A DNA stretch of 64,000 bases, from NCBI GenBank assembly GCA_934432595.1, contig CAKRYR010000010.1, positions 1 to 64,000 of the forward strand, given 5' to 3'. The notes below the pieces were generated by a model. It was not told the origin of the DNA, did not search any database, and saw only the letters and a list, made by a program, of their open reading frames with translations. Below, piece by piece: positions 54,471 to 62,125 of the stretch (its first letter is position 1; each line of letters starts with the position of its first letter). The DNA is from an uncultured Lachnospiraceae bacterium. GTDB lineage: Bacteria > Bacillota > Clostridia > Lachnospirales > Lachnospiraceae. Made by a program: the position numbers and the translations under genes.

Positions 54471-56834
54471 ATGAAAATTAAGAAGGGGATTTCTACAATT
54501 ATTTTCTTATTTGCAGTTGTAATAATGTGTTTTTCACTTGGACAATTTTGCACTGCTAATAGATCTTCAGCATCTGTTATAAAAAGTACTGATAACCAAG
54601 CTAGAAGTAAAAAATCACTAAGTCCGGTTACTTACAACGACGAAGAAATGTATGTTGCTAAGGCAACATTCTATGATTATTATTCTGATTCACAAGTTGG
54701 AACTACATCAACACCATTAGAAATAACTGATGCACAGGATTATAGTAAAAATACTTTTTCACTATTTAATAAAAAATTATTCCAATTAATGAAATATGGA
54801 GATGCAACATTGTCTCCTGCAAAATATCCTATGTACCAAGGTCGTGCCGGAATATTCTCAGATATGTCAACTATTTGCAAATCAAATGATGAAACATTTA
54901 ATACATCTACTAATTACTGGGTTGGAGCTAATTCTCCTCAGGGTAAAGCTAGTGCAACACAAGGTCTAGTAGATAGCAAGTTACTATATACAGCAGATGG
55001 CGAAAGTCATCTTACACAATCAAATCCTAATAATGGGAAGTCAGCAAATGTTCCATTTTTTGATAAGGATTTCTTAACAAAGAATAAATTTGATAATTCT
55101 GAACTTACATTAGGTTCAGTTAAGGAAAATGTATCATTTCCATTTAGACGTGTTATAAAGAATAATACTACATACTATGAATTCTATAGTAATAATGATA
55201 CAGTTAGATTCAATAACAATGGACAATTAGACTATGTTGGACATAATAAAAAAGATCAACAAGTCCTAGACACTCATAAAAACCCAAGTTTCTTCCCTTA
55301 TAACACAAGTTCAGAAAGTGGAAGCAATAAATTAAACTATGGTCATGGTCTTAAAATTGAAATTCCATTTATAATAAATAAAAATGGTAAAATAAATGGT
55401 AAAGACATAGAATTTGAATTCTCTGGTGACGATGATGTATGGGTATTTATTGATGGGCAACTTGCTCTTGATATTGGTGGTAGCCATGGTGAAATAACTG
55501 GTAAAATTAATTTTGCAAAGCAAACTTCAACTATTAGTTTAGTTAAAAACAATGCTGTAGCATTTTCACAACATTCACTAGTATCATTTAACTCAAATAA
55601 AGTTAATATTAATGGACAAGAACTTACAGGTAGAACTAAAGATTTAGAGACTCCTTTCAGTGCTGCTCTAAAAGAAGCTATCAAAGATACTACAAAAGAA
55701 CATACATTAACTTTCTTCTATATGGAAAGAGGTATGGATATTGCTAACTTAAAGCTTAACTTCAACTTACCTGAACCAAGTAAATTAAATATATCAAATA
55801 CAATATCAACTAAGGGAGTATCAGATACTTTCAAAGAAGAAACTTTAAAAGTTGCAAATAAAGATGAATTCGTATATGATGTAGCTGATAAAACAGAAAA
55901 GAAAGCCGCTACAATTAATCTAAAAAATACTGAAAGCATATTGTTTGTAAATGAATTCACTGAAAATGATGTAATGTTAGTTCAAGAAAGGACTTTAACT
56001 AATACAGAGCGTAAACTAACTGATTTATACTCAACAAACTGGTTACTAAAAGACTTTGAAAAAGATATTAATAAAGCAAAAGGATTAATAGTAACAGACA
56101 ATAGGTGTGATAGTAAATCATATTTTAAATTAGCAAACACTAAGCGAAATACAGTTCCTGTTCTTACAGCTGCATATACTAACACTCCTAAAGTAGGTGA
56201 ATTCACACTATTATGTAAAGTTGACGATGCATATAAACAAGTTAATTCAGAATATACAAATAAAGAGTTTAAATATACCGTAAAATATAGTAAAGTATTT
56301 GGTGGTGACTCTGCTGAAACATTATATAATGGTAAATACACTGTATACCACACAGATAACACTTCAGAAGAAAAGATTACTACAGATGGTACAATCACAT
56401 TGAAACCAGATGAAAAAGCTGTTATATCAGGTATATCTGTAAAAACAGTACTTAAGGTAACAGCTAACATAGAAGCAGACTTCAAGTTATCAGAAATTAG
56501 TACAACAACACAATTTAAATGTGATGATGCTTCTGCTACTGCTGAAGGAACAATTAACTATAATGCAAATATAGTTGAATTTACTGCAACAGATGTAGCT
56601 TCTAATAAAGAAACTGTTATTAAAAAGATTGCTACAGAGACTACTAAAAAACAAGAACCTACACAAAAACTAGAAAAAGTTCAAATCAAAGAAACAAAAA
56701 ATGCTTCTGAATTAGATGACTCACCTAAAACAGATGACTATGCTAATGCAAGTACTTGGATAATATATGCTGTAGTAGCATTTATCATAGCTATAACTTC
56801 ACTAGTAATTGGTTCTTCAAAAAGAAAATATTAA
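54471..56834 (+). CDS. Fibro-slime domain surface protein 2
   Basis: 787 residues, a full-length paralogue of the preceding protein and clearly a tandem duplicate. Shared blocks include TYNDEEMYVAKATFYDYYSD, GSVKENVSFPFRRV, FEFSGDDDVWVFIDGQLALD and VSDTFKEETLKVA. The signal helix and C-terminal anchor have the same plan, here DDSPKTDDYANAST, a hydrophobic helix and SSKRKY. GGAGGAG precedes the ATG. Divergence is greatest in the region around residues 90-190 and in the C-terminal repeats, as expected of surface-exposed ligand-binding parts. Confidence 0.88.
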   Translation: MKIKKGISTIIFLFAVVIMCFSLGQFCTANRSSASVIKSTDNQARSKKSLSPVTYNDEEMYVAKATFYDYYSDSQVGTTSTPLEITDAQDYSKNTFSLFNKKLFQLMKYGDATLSPAKYPMYQGRAGIFSDMSTICKSNDETFNTSTNYWVGANSPQGKASATQGLVDSKLLYTADGESHLTQSNPNNGKSANVPFFDKDFLTKNKFDNSELTLGSVKENVSFPFRRVIKNNTTYYEFYSNNDTVRFNNNGQLDYVGHNKKDQQVLDTHKNPSFFPYNTSSESGSNKLNYGHGLKIEIPFIINKNGKINGKDIEFEFSGDDDVWVFIDGQLALDIGGSHGEITGKINFAKQTSTISLVKNNAVAFSQHSLVSFNSNKVNINGQELTGRTKDLETPFSAALKEAIKDTTKEHTLTFFYMERGMDIANLKLNFNLPEPSKLNISNTISTKGVSDTFKEETLKVANKDEFVYDVADKTEKKAATINLKNTESILFVNEFTENDVMLVQERTLTNTERKLTDLYSTNWLLKDFEKDINKAKGLIVTDNRCDSKSYFKLANTKRNTVPVLTAAYTNTPKVGEFTLLCKVDDAYKQVNSEYTNKEFKYTVKYSKVFGGDSAETLYNGKYTVYHTDNTSEEKITTDGTITLKPDEKAVISGISVKTVLKVTANIEADFKLSEISTTTQFKCDDASATAEGTINYNANIVEFTATDVASNKETVIKKIATETTKKQEPTQKLEKVQIKETKNASELDDSPKTDDYANASTWIIYAVVAFIIAITSLVIGSSKRKY

Positions 56835-56841
56835 GTAACTA

Positions 56842-57265
56842 TTCACAAAAGAAGGCAAAATAGTAAATTCAAAGTATGATAAATACAAACAAATAAACAA
56901 GTTTATCGAAATAGTCGAAGACTCATTAAAAAACTACAAATCTAAGACTATTAACATCATAGATTTTATATGGATACTCTAGCCTAGAGTTTAAACTTGG
57001 TAACACTAACTCATATAAACATCCAGCAGATGTAGATATGGTTGTTACACTATATGCTTGTGACACTGCGACAGATTATGCTTTATTTAACGCAATATGT
57101 TGGAATGCGCAAATAATATTATCTGTCCCTTGTTGCCAGCACGAACTAAACAAACAAATGAATGCTAGTAATGCCAAATTAATAACTCGCTGCGGCATAA
57201 TAAAAGAATTCAACCTAGAACCAACAATAGTAAAGTTACTTCACGAGCTATACCCCTCGTTGTAA
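56842..57265 (+). pseudogene. Decayed class I SAM-dependent methyltransferase (PF13679-like)
   Basis: Two fragments of one gene. The first, 56842-56982, reads FTKEGKIVNSKYDKYKQINK and on to KTINIIDF before a stop; the second runs from about 56984 to 57265 and includes DVDMVVTLYACDTATDYALF and ILSVPCCQHELNKQ. These match the start and the middle of stand-alone methyltransferases with a DxDMVVxLHACDTATD signature. The Gly-rich SAM loop and about 80 residues between the parts are deleted, and the C-terminus is truncated. No start codon or ribosome binding site remains. Family placement is from motif memory. Confidence 0.75.
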
Positions 57266-57268
57266 AAA

Positions 57269-57317
57269 AAAAGAATAACCTCGGGGTGTCAGTATGACAC
57301 CCCAAGGTTATTCTTTT
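57269..57317 (+). terminator. Strong terminator after the methyltransferase relic
   Basis: Arms of 23 nt (57269-57291 and 57295-57317) pair with a single C/A mismatch around a 3-nt loop, flanked by A- and T-runs. Its GC-rich core GGGGTGTCA is well preserved. Confidence 0.9.
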
Positions 57318-57368
57318 ATAGTATTACTATTTTTCATGCCATAACGAAGCCCTCCTCGAAAAAAATTT

Positions 57369-57539
57369 CTAGTTATCAAATTCTATTAAATCTTTTGTAA
57401 TATCAAAATTATTAAACAACCTATCCATATATATCATCTTATCCTCATGATTAAAATAACCATATTCATCAACTAAGATTTCTTTACTCTCAAATACATA
57501 GGCATTAATATATCCCTCCCGCGGAGCAATAGCCACAAC
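57369..57539 (-). pseudogene. Possible gene relic of unknown family
   Basis: An open stretch of 57 codons ending in TAG, with protein-like composition (VVAIAPREGYINAYVFES, then KEILVDEYGYFNHEDKM and RLFNNFDITKDLIEFDN). It is preceded by an in-frame TGA and has no start codon. It could be the 3' end of a lost gene. I do not recognise the family. Confidence 0.3.
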
Positions 57540-57664
57540 TCATAGATTATGGAATTATATTTATTGACGTAGGTAACATTTCTTGTTTTATAGGTTTGTT
57601 TATATGCTATCGAGCAGCAATGTTTGAACGAAATGAAGATATAACATAAAGCGCTAGCTTTATA

Positions 57665-57727
57665 GATAATTAATAGCTATATATTTAATGTGCCTGCACA
57701 ATTAAAATATATAGCTATTAATTTATC
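57665..57727. repeat. Near-perfect 63-bp palindrome
   Basis: The left arm GATAATTAATAGCTATATAT continuing to GTGC pairs with the right arm starting GCACAATTAAAATATATAGC and ending TTTATC, with three single-base indels. It lies in the gene-poor stretch 57540-57876 and has no T-run; outside it nothing else was recognised there. Confidence 0.65.
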
Positions 57728-57876
57728 GTAATTATAAGGCAACGCCGAATAATTGTTATATCAAATGAGTGAGTTTTGCGCCCGCGAGATATCATATCAA
57801 ACCTAATAAAACATCGGAATGTTCTACGTCAATAACCTAAATTCCATAACTATGACTTGTGGCTCCTATAACAAAA

Positions 57877-57895
57877 GGAGGGGCGAAGCCCCTCC
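57877..57895 (-). terminator. Terminator of the metG-thioesterase operon
   Basis: On the minus strand GGAGGGGC, loop TTC, GCCCCTCC and TTTT follow the thioesterase stop directly. An 8-bp GC stem in AT-rich surroundings makes it a strong terminator. Confidence 0.9.
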
Positions 57896-57907
57896 AAAAC
57901 CCAAAAA

Positions 57908-58627
57908 CTACTTATATAATTTAATAATAGCCTTTAACTCAGAACCATCCTGAGATTTAAGTGCAATAACATATGAATCCTCTGTTTCACTATATCTGCA
58001 TTTAATAGTCTCTCCATATTCTATTGCCTTACGATACATAATCTCAAATTCATTACATTCACCTTGTTGATATACCTCTTCAGGTAAAATCAAATTAGCA
58101 AGTTCTAGATAAAATACATTGTTCATATGATTATGTGCATCAATAAAATTACGTGGAATAGTAACTTCTTTCTCAAATGCATAATCATTACACTCTCTTA
58201 GCTTCCTTATCCAAGGAGAACCAAAATTAGTACGCTCTGTCTCACTATCATACTTATTAGCTAATTCATCCGTTATTCTCTCTGGTCTTAAATCATCTGC
58301 ACTTATACGAACCCAATTAGAAGTAGCAGTTACTGCAAGCTCTCCATTAGAATTATAAACTTCAAACTCTCTTGAAGCCACTCCACCTTTTATATTACGG
58401 CTCCAAGTACTAACCTTAACTCTATCCTCATTATCTGGTCTATTATGAACCTTTACATGGTAAGCTGTAAGGAACCATCTACCTAACGAATTCTTTATAC
58501 CATCACCTATAGATGTACTATGCATACATGCAACATTTTCAAATAACTTAAGCATTGATGAATTGGTAATCTTAAGCTCTCTATTACAATCACTAAAGCC
58601 TACATAAAACTTCTCACTATAAATCAT
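57908..58627 (-). CDS. Acyl-ACP thioesterase
   Basis: Releases fatty acids from acyl-carrier protein. The start is the ATG at 58627 (MIYSEKFYVGFSDC), which overlaps the metG stop as TAATG and has AGGAG upstream; a longer frame to 58678 is inside metG. This gives 239 residues in two hotdog domains. The first includes NVACMHSTSIGDG and GRWFLTAYHVKVHNRP; the second includes the catalytic region IDAHNHMNNVFYLELA with the usual Asn-x-His arrangement, and EFEIMYRKAIEYGETI. Being translationally coupled to metG suggests it is expressed constitutively. Confidence 0.9.
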   Translation of the reverse strand: MIYSEKFYVGFSDCNRELKITNSSMLKLFENVACMHSTSIGDGIKNSLGRWFLTAYHVKVHNRPDNEDRVKVSTWSRNIKGGVASREFEVYNSNGELAVTATSNWVRISADDLRPERITDELANKYDSETERTNFGSPWIRKLRECNDYAFEKEVTIPRNFIDAHNHMNNVFYLELANLILPEEVYQQGECNEFEIMYRKAIEYGETIKCRYSETEDSYVIALKSQDGSELKAIIKLYK

Positions 58628-60591
58628 TATCTTATCTCCGCTCCTGCTGGCATATTTTTTTCTGGAGTCATTAAACAAACATTTCCTTTATCGTCCTCAG
58701 CACATAATAACATACCTTCTGATACAACACCTGCAAGCTTAGCTGGTTTAAGATTAACAAGAACCATAACCTTCTTACCAACCATCTCTTCTGGTGAATA
58801 CCAAGCTTTTATACCTGATACTATTTGCTTAACTTGACTTCCTATCCTAACTTGTGAACATAATAATTTCTTAGACTTAGGAACTTCTTTACACTCAATT
58901 ATTTCTCCAACTTGAAATTGCATTCCCATAAAATCATCAAATGTAATCTCTGGTTTTGCTTCTATATCAATAACATTCTCTTCTTCTTTTTTATCTGCAC
59001 CATTACTTTCATTATTAGTAGCTTTCATCTCTTCTACTTTAGCTAACACTTCATCCATATCTAATCTTGCAAATAAAATCTCTGGCTTACTAACTACAGA
59101 AATTCCTGATGGATATAACCCAAACTTATCTAAATCTTCAAGCTCTCTAGTAGAAGTATTTAATTGTGCAAGTATCTTCTTAGATGTATCTGGCATAAAT
59201 GCTTCAAGTAAATTAGCACCTATACAGATACTTTCAACTAAGTTATACAATACTGTATTTAGTCTTCCATGTGTTGCTTCATCCTTTGCCAATATCCAAG
59301 GAGTTGTTTCATCTATATACTTATTACATCTCTTAAATAATGTAAATATCTCTGAAATAGCATCTGCCACTCTTAACTTATCCATCTTAGCAATTACCTT
59401 ACCAACTGTAGCAGTTACAACTTCTTTTAGATTATAATCAACATCTTCAACCACATTAGTATTAGTAATAACACCACCAAAATATTTATTTGACATAGAA
59501 ATAGTTCTATTTACTAAATTACCTAATGTATTTGCCAAATCTGAGTTAATTCTTTCAACTAAAAGCTCCCATGTAATTACACCATCATTTTCAAATGGCA
59601 TCTCATGAAGTACAAAATATCTAACTGCATCTACACCAAAGAACTTAACCAAGTCATCTGCATATATTACATTTCCCTTAGACTTACTCATTTTACCATC
59701 ACCTTGTAATAACCAAGGATGTCCAAAGATTTGCTTTGGTAAAGGTAAATCTAATGCCATAAGCATAATAGGCCAATATATAGTATGAAATCTAAGTATA
59801 TCTTTACCTATAAGATGTAAATCTGCTGGCCAAAACTTCTCAAAATTAAGACCACTTTCACCATCTACATCATATCCCAAACCTGTGATATAGTTACTTA
59901 ATGCATCTATCCATACATAAGTAACATGTTTATCATCAAAGCTTACTGGTATACCCCATTTAAATGAAGTTCTTGATACACACAAATCTTGTAATCCAGC
60001 TAAAATAAAGTTATTCATCATTTCATTCTTTCTTGATTCTGGTTGAATAAATCCTGGATTATCATTAATATGCTTAACTAACTTATCAGTATATTTTCCT
60101 AACTTTAAGAAATAAGCTTCTTCCTTAGCAACTTGACACTCACGTCCACAATCTGGACATTTACCATCAACTAATTGACTTGCTGTAAAGAAAGACTCAC
60201 AAGGTGTACAATACATTCCTTCATAATATCCTTTATATATGTCTCCTTGATCATATAACTTCTTAAATATCTTCTGAACTTGTTTCTCATGATACTCATC
60301 TGTTGTTCTAATAAATTTATCATATGAAGTATTCATTAAATCCCATATATCCTTAATTCCACTTGCTACATTATCAACGAATTCCTTAGGTGTAACCCCT
60401 GCTTCCTCAGCTTTAATCTCTATCTTTTGTCCATGTTCATCTGTTCCTGTTTGGAAATAAACATCATATCCTTGTTGTCTCTTAAATCTTGCTATACTAT
60501 CAGCAAGAACTACCTCATATGTATTACCTATATGTGGCTTACCTGAAGTATACGCAATTGCTGTTGAAATATAATATGGTTTCTTTGCCAT
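58627..60591 (-). CDS. metG: Methionyl-tRNA synthetase
   Basis: 654 residues. The class I signature is KPHIGNTYEVV near residue 20 and KMSKSKGNV near residue 300. A zinc site is formed by CTPC and CPDC in the connective insertion (GMYCTPCESF and GKCPDCGREC). An anticodon-binding helical domain follows, then a charged linker rich in Glu/Lys/Asn and a C-terminal Trbp111-type tRNA-binding domain (FQVGEIIECKEVPKSKKLLC and VSEGMLLCAED). GGAGG precedes the ATG. The leader is only about 100 nt, too short for a T-box. Confidence 0.96.
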   Translation of the reverse strand: MAKKPYYISTAIAYTSGKPHIGNTYEVVLADSIARFKRQQGYDVYFQTGTDEHGQKIEIKAEEAGVTPKEFVDNVASGIKDIWDLMNTSYDKFIRTTDEYHEKQVQKIFKKLYDQGDIYKGYYEGMYCTPCESFFTASQLVDGKCPDCGRECQVAKEEAYFLKLGKYTDKLVKHINDNPGFIQPESRKNEMMNNFILAGLQDLCVSRTSFKWGIPVSFDDKHVTYVWIDALSNYITGLGYDVDGESGLNFEKFWPADLHLIGKDILRFHTIYWPIMLMALDLPLPKQIFGHPWLLQGDGKMSKSKGNVIYADDLVKFFGVDAVRYFVLHEMPFENDGVITWELLVERINSDLANTLGNLVNRTISMSNKYFGGVITNTNVVEDVDYNLKEVVTATVGKVIAKMDKLRVADAISEIFTLFKRCNKYIDETTPWILAKDEATHGRLNTVLYNLVESICIGANLLEAFMPDTSKKILAQLNTSTRELEDLDKFGLYPSGISVVSKPEILFARLDMDEVLAKVEEMKATNNESNGADKKEEENVIDIEAKPEITFDDFMGMQFQVGEIIECKEVPKSKKLLCSQVRIGSQVKQIVSGIKAWYSPEEMVGKKVMVLVNLKPAKLAGVVSEGMLLCAEDDKGNVCLMTPEKNMPAGAEIR

Positions 60592-60693
60592 AAATGCATC
60601 CTCCTCTATTTAATGTTAATAAAAAGTTCTTTATATTAGTCATCATATTTGTTGTTAATTAACATATGCTTTAATATTATAAATTAAAGCATT

Positions 60694-60957
60694 TTAAAAT
60701 ACAATAGAAAAAGAAGACATTACAACAAATATATTTATTATTATATCTCTTGTTATTGGATCCAATGCTAATGTTGGTTCATCAAAAATTATTATTTTAG
60801 GTTTTCTAAACAATACTCTTGCAAGTCCTATCCTTTGTTTTTCTCCACCTGATATAGACCTGCCATTATCACCAATTTTCCCTTTTTGCATAGAAATAAG
60901 ATCTTTTAATTTCACTCTCTCTATTACATCTTCTATTTCTTTTTTATTATACTCCAA
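60694..60957 (-). pseudogene. Truncated ABC transporter ATP-binding relic
   Basis: 87 codons covering only the second half of an ABC ATPase domain: the signature ISGGEKQRIGLARVLF, Walker B PKIIIFDEPTLALDP, and the D-loop. The Walker A half, Q-loop and transmembrane domain are absent, as are the H-loop and the end of the domain, since the frame leaves homology after ITRDII. The ISGGEKQRI form and ALD in place of SALD suggest an exporter-type (type IV) ABC protein. No ribosome binding site is evident. It is followed by a small palindrome at 60667-60692. Confidence 0.8.
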
Positions 60958-60965
60958 TCTACGAT

Positions 60966-60990
60966 TGTGAATTTTTGTGAATTTTTGTAA
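60966..60990 (+). repeat. Short direct repeats upstream of the rubrerythrin promoter
   Basis: TGTGAATTTT occurs twice in tandem (from 60966 and from 60976), followed by a third partial copy TTTTTGTAA. They lie just upstream of the -35 and could be a regulator binding site. No regulator is known from the window. Confidence 0.4.
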
Positions 60991-60996
60991 AAAATG

Positions 60997-61025
60997 TTGT
61001 CTTTTTTTTTATTTTTTATTATAAT
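60997..61025 (+). promoter_or_regulatory. Promoter of the rubrerythrin gene
   Basis: TTGTCT (60997-61002), 17-bp T-rich spacer, TATAAT (61020-61025). The leader is about 60 nt and contains AAGGAG before the ATG. Confidence 0.7.
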
Positions 61026-61093
61026 TCTGAGTGGAAATAAAAGTTTCATTTATGAGATAATTTTCTAAAAAATATATAAGGAGATGTTAGAAT

Positions 61094-61636
61094 ATGAAAT
61101 ATGTATGTCAAGTATGTGGATACGTTCATGAAGGAGATTCAGCTCCAGAATTTTGTCCACAATGTAAAGCACCAGCAGAGAAATTTACTGCACAATCAGG
61201 AGATATGACATGGGCTGCTGAGCACGTTGTAGGTGTAGCTCAAGGAGTAAGCCAAGATATAATAGATGACTTAAGAGCAAACTTTAACGGAGAATGTACA
61301 GAAGTTGGTATGTACCTTGCTATGGCAAGAGTTGCTCACAGAGAAGGATATCCAGAGATCGGTTTATATTGGGAAAAAGCTGCTTGGGAAGAAGCTGAGC
61401 ATGCTGCAAAATTTGCAGAATTATTAGGTGAAGTTGTAACAGACAGCACTAAGAAGAATCTTCAAATGAGAGTTGAAGCTGAAAACGGAGCAACTGCAGG
61501 TAAGACTGATCTTGCAAAACGTGCTAAAGCTGCTAACCTTGATGCAATTCATGATACAGTTCATGAAATGGCAAGAGACGAAGCTAGACACGGAAAAGCA
61601 TTCGCAGGTCTTCTTAAGAGATACTTCGGAGAATAA
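61094..61636 (+). CDS. Reverse rubrerythrin (peroxide-reducing diiron protein)
   Basis: 180 residues with the rubredoxin-like domain first: YVCQVCGYVHEGDSAPEFCP and QCKAPAEKF supply the four Cys for the Fe site. The ferritin-like diiron domain follows with ECTEVGMYLAMARVAHREGY, EKAAWEEAEHAAKFAE and MARDEARHGKAF, the Glu/His ligands. This domain order is the reverse of classical rubrerythrin and is used by clostridia to reduce hydrogen peroxide. It protects anaerobic enzymes such as PFL from oxidants. It is monocistronic. Confidence 0.95.
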   Translation: MKYVCQVCGYVHEGDSAPEFCPQCKAPAEKFTAQSGDMTWAAEHVVGVAQGVSQDIIDDLRANFNGECTEVGMYLAMARVAHREGYPEIGLYWEKAAWEEAEHAAKFAELLGEVVTDSTKKNLQMRVEAENGATAGKTDLAKRAKAANLDAIHDTVHEMARDEARHGKAFAGLLKRYFGE

Positions 61637-61674
61637 TTCTATCGGAAAATCGCATAAAATAAACCTTTTAAAGG

Positions 61675-61707
61675 GAGGGAATCACGAAAGTGGTTTCCTC
61701 TTTTTTT
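61675..61707 (+). terminator. Terminator of the rubrerythrin gene
   Basis: An 11-bp stem with two G-T pairs (61675-61685 with 61690-61700), a GAAA tetraloop and seven T. It is 38 nt after the stop codon. Confidence 0.85.
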
Positions 61708-61725
61708 GCTGCTTCTGCTGATTTT

Positions 61726-62097
61726 TTATATTTCCTGTGTCCTTTGCGTGTCCTGCTGCCTTTTTGAAAATCCTAAAAGCAAGAAAATGTGTCTTTTAAA
61801 AATGTGTCCCGAAATTTGATTGTTTTCAGTCATGTTTACAAGCTTATAAAAGCTTGTTCTTTTGGTATTTGTCTGTTCCATTGCGGTCTTTGCAGTAATC
61901 TCTCCCGCTTTCCAAGAGGAATAGACTTCATTCCAGTTTTCGGGAAATGTGAGTGCGGGACGTCCAAGACGTTTTCCGTTCTGTTTGGCTGCTGCAATCC
62001 CCTCTGCTTGACGCTGTTTGATTGTTGTGCGTTCTTGTTCTGCGATTGTTCCTAATACTTCAATATGTTTGTAAATATAAAAATAACTTTCTCGAAC
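61726..62097 (-). pseudogene. C-terminal relic of a serine site-specific recombinase
   Basis: On the minus strand a frame without a proper start reads EVLGTIAEQERTTIKQRQAE, GIAAAKQNGKRLGRPALTFP and AGEITAKTAMEQTNTKRTSF, then YKLV. This is the end of the catalytic domain and the C-terminal helix-turn-helix of a resolvase/invertase, as found in mobile elements. The N-terminal catalytic Ser domain is missing, and the frame continues to a late stop at 61726. The stretch is visibly richer in G and C than its neighbours, which fits recent transfer. It covers nearly all of the spacer between rubrerythrin and the helicase gene. Confidence 0.82.
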
Positions 62098-62125
62098 ATA
62101 AAATACACGCTATTTACTAGAATAA

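Noticed and set aside
55332..56485. Long minus-strand frames opposite the second fibro-slime gene
   Set aside because: They mirror the codon pattern of the plus-strand gene and match shadows at the same places in its paralogue.
60592..60693. T-box or SAM riboswitch upstream of metG
   Set aside because: The gap is only about 100 nt and contains no recognisable T-box sequence or SAM aptamer; only a small palindrome at 60667-60692.
61789..62055. An 88-codon plus-strand frame, Cys-rich
   Set aside because: It is the antisense of the serine recombinase relic, which has clear protein similarity on the minus strand.
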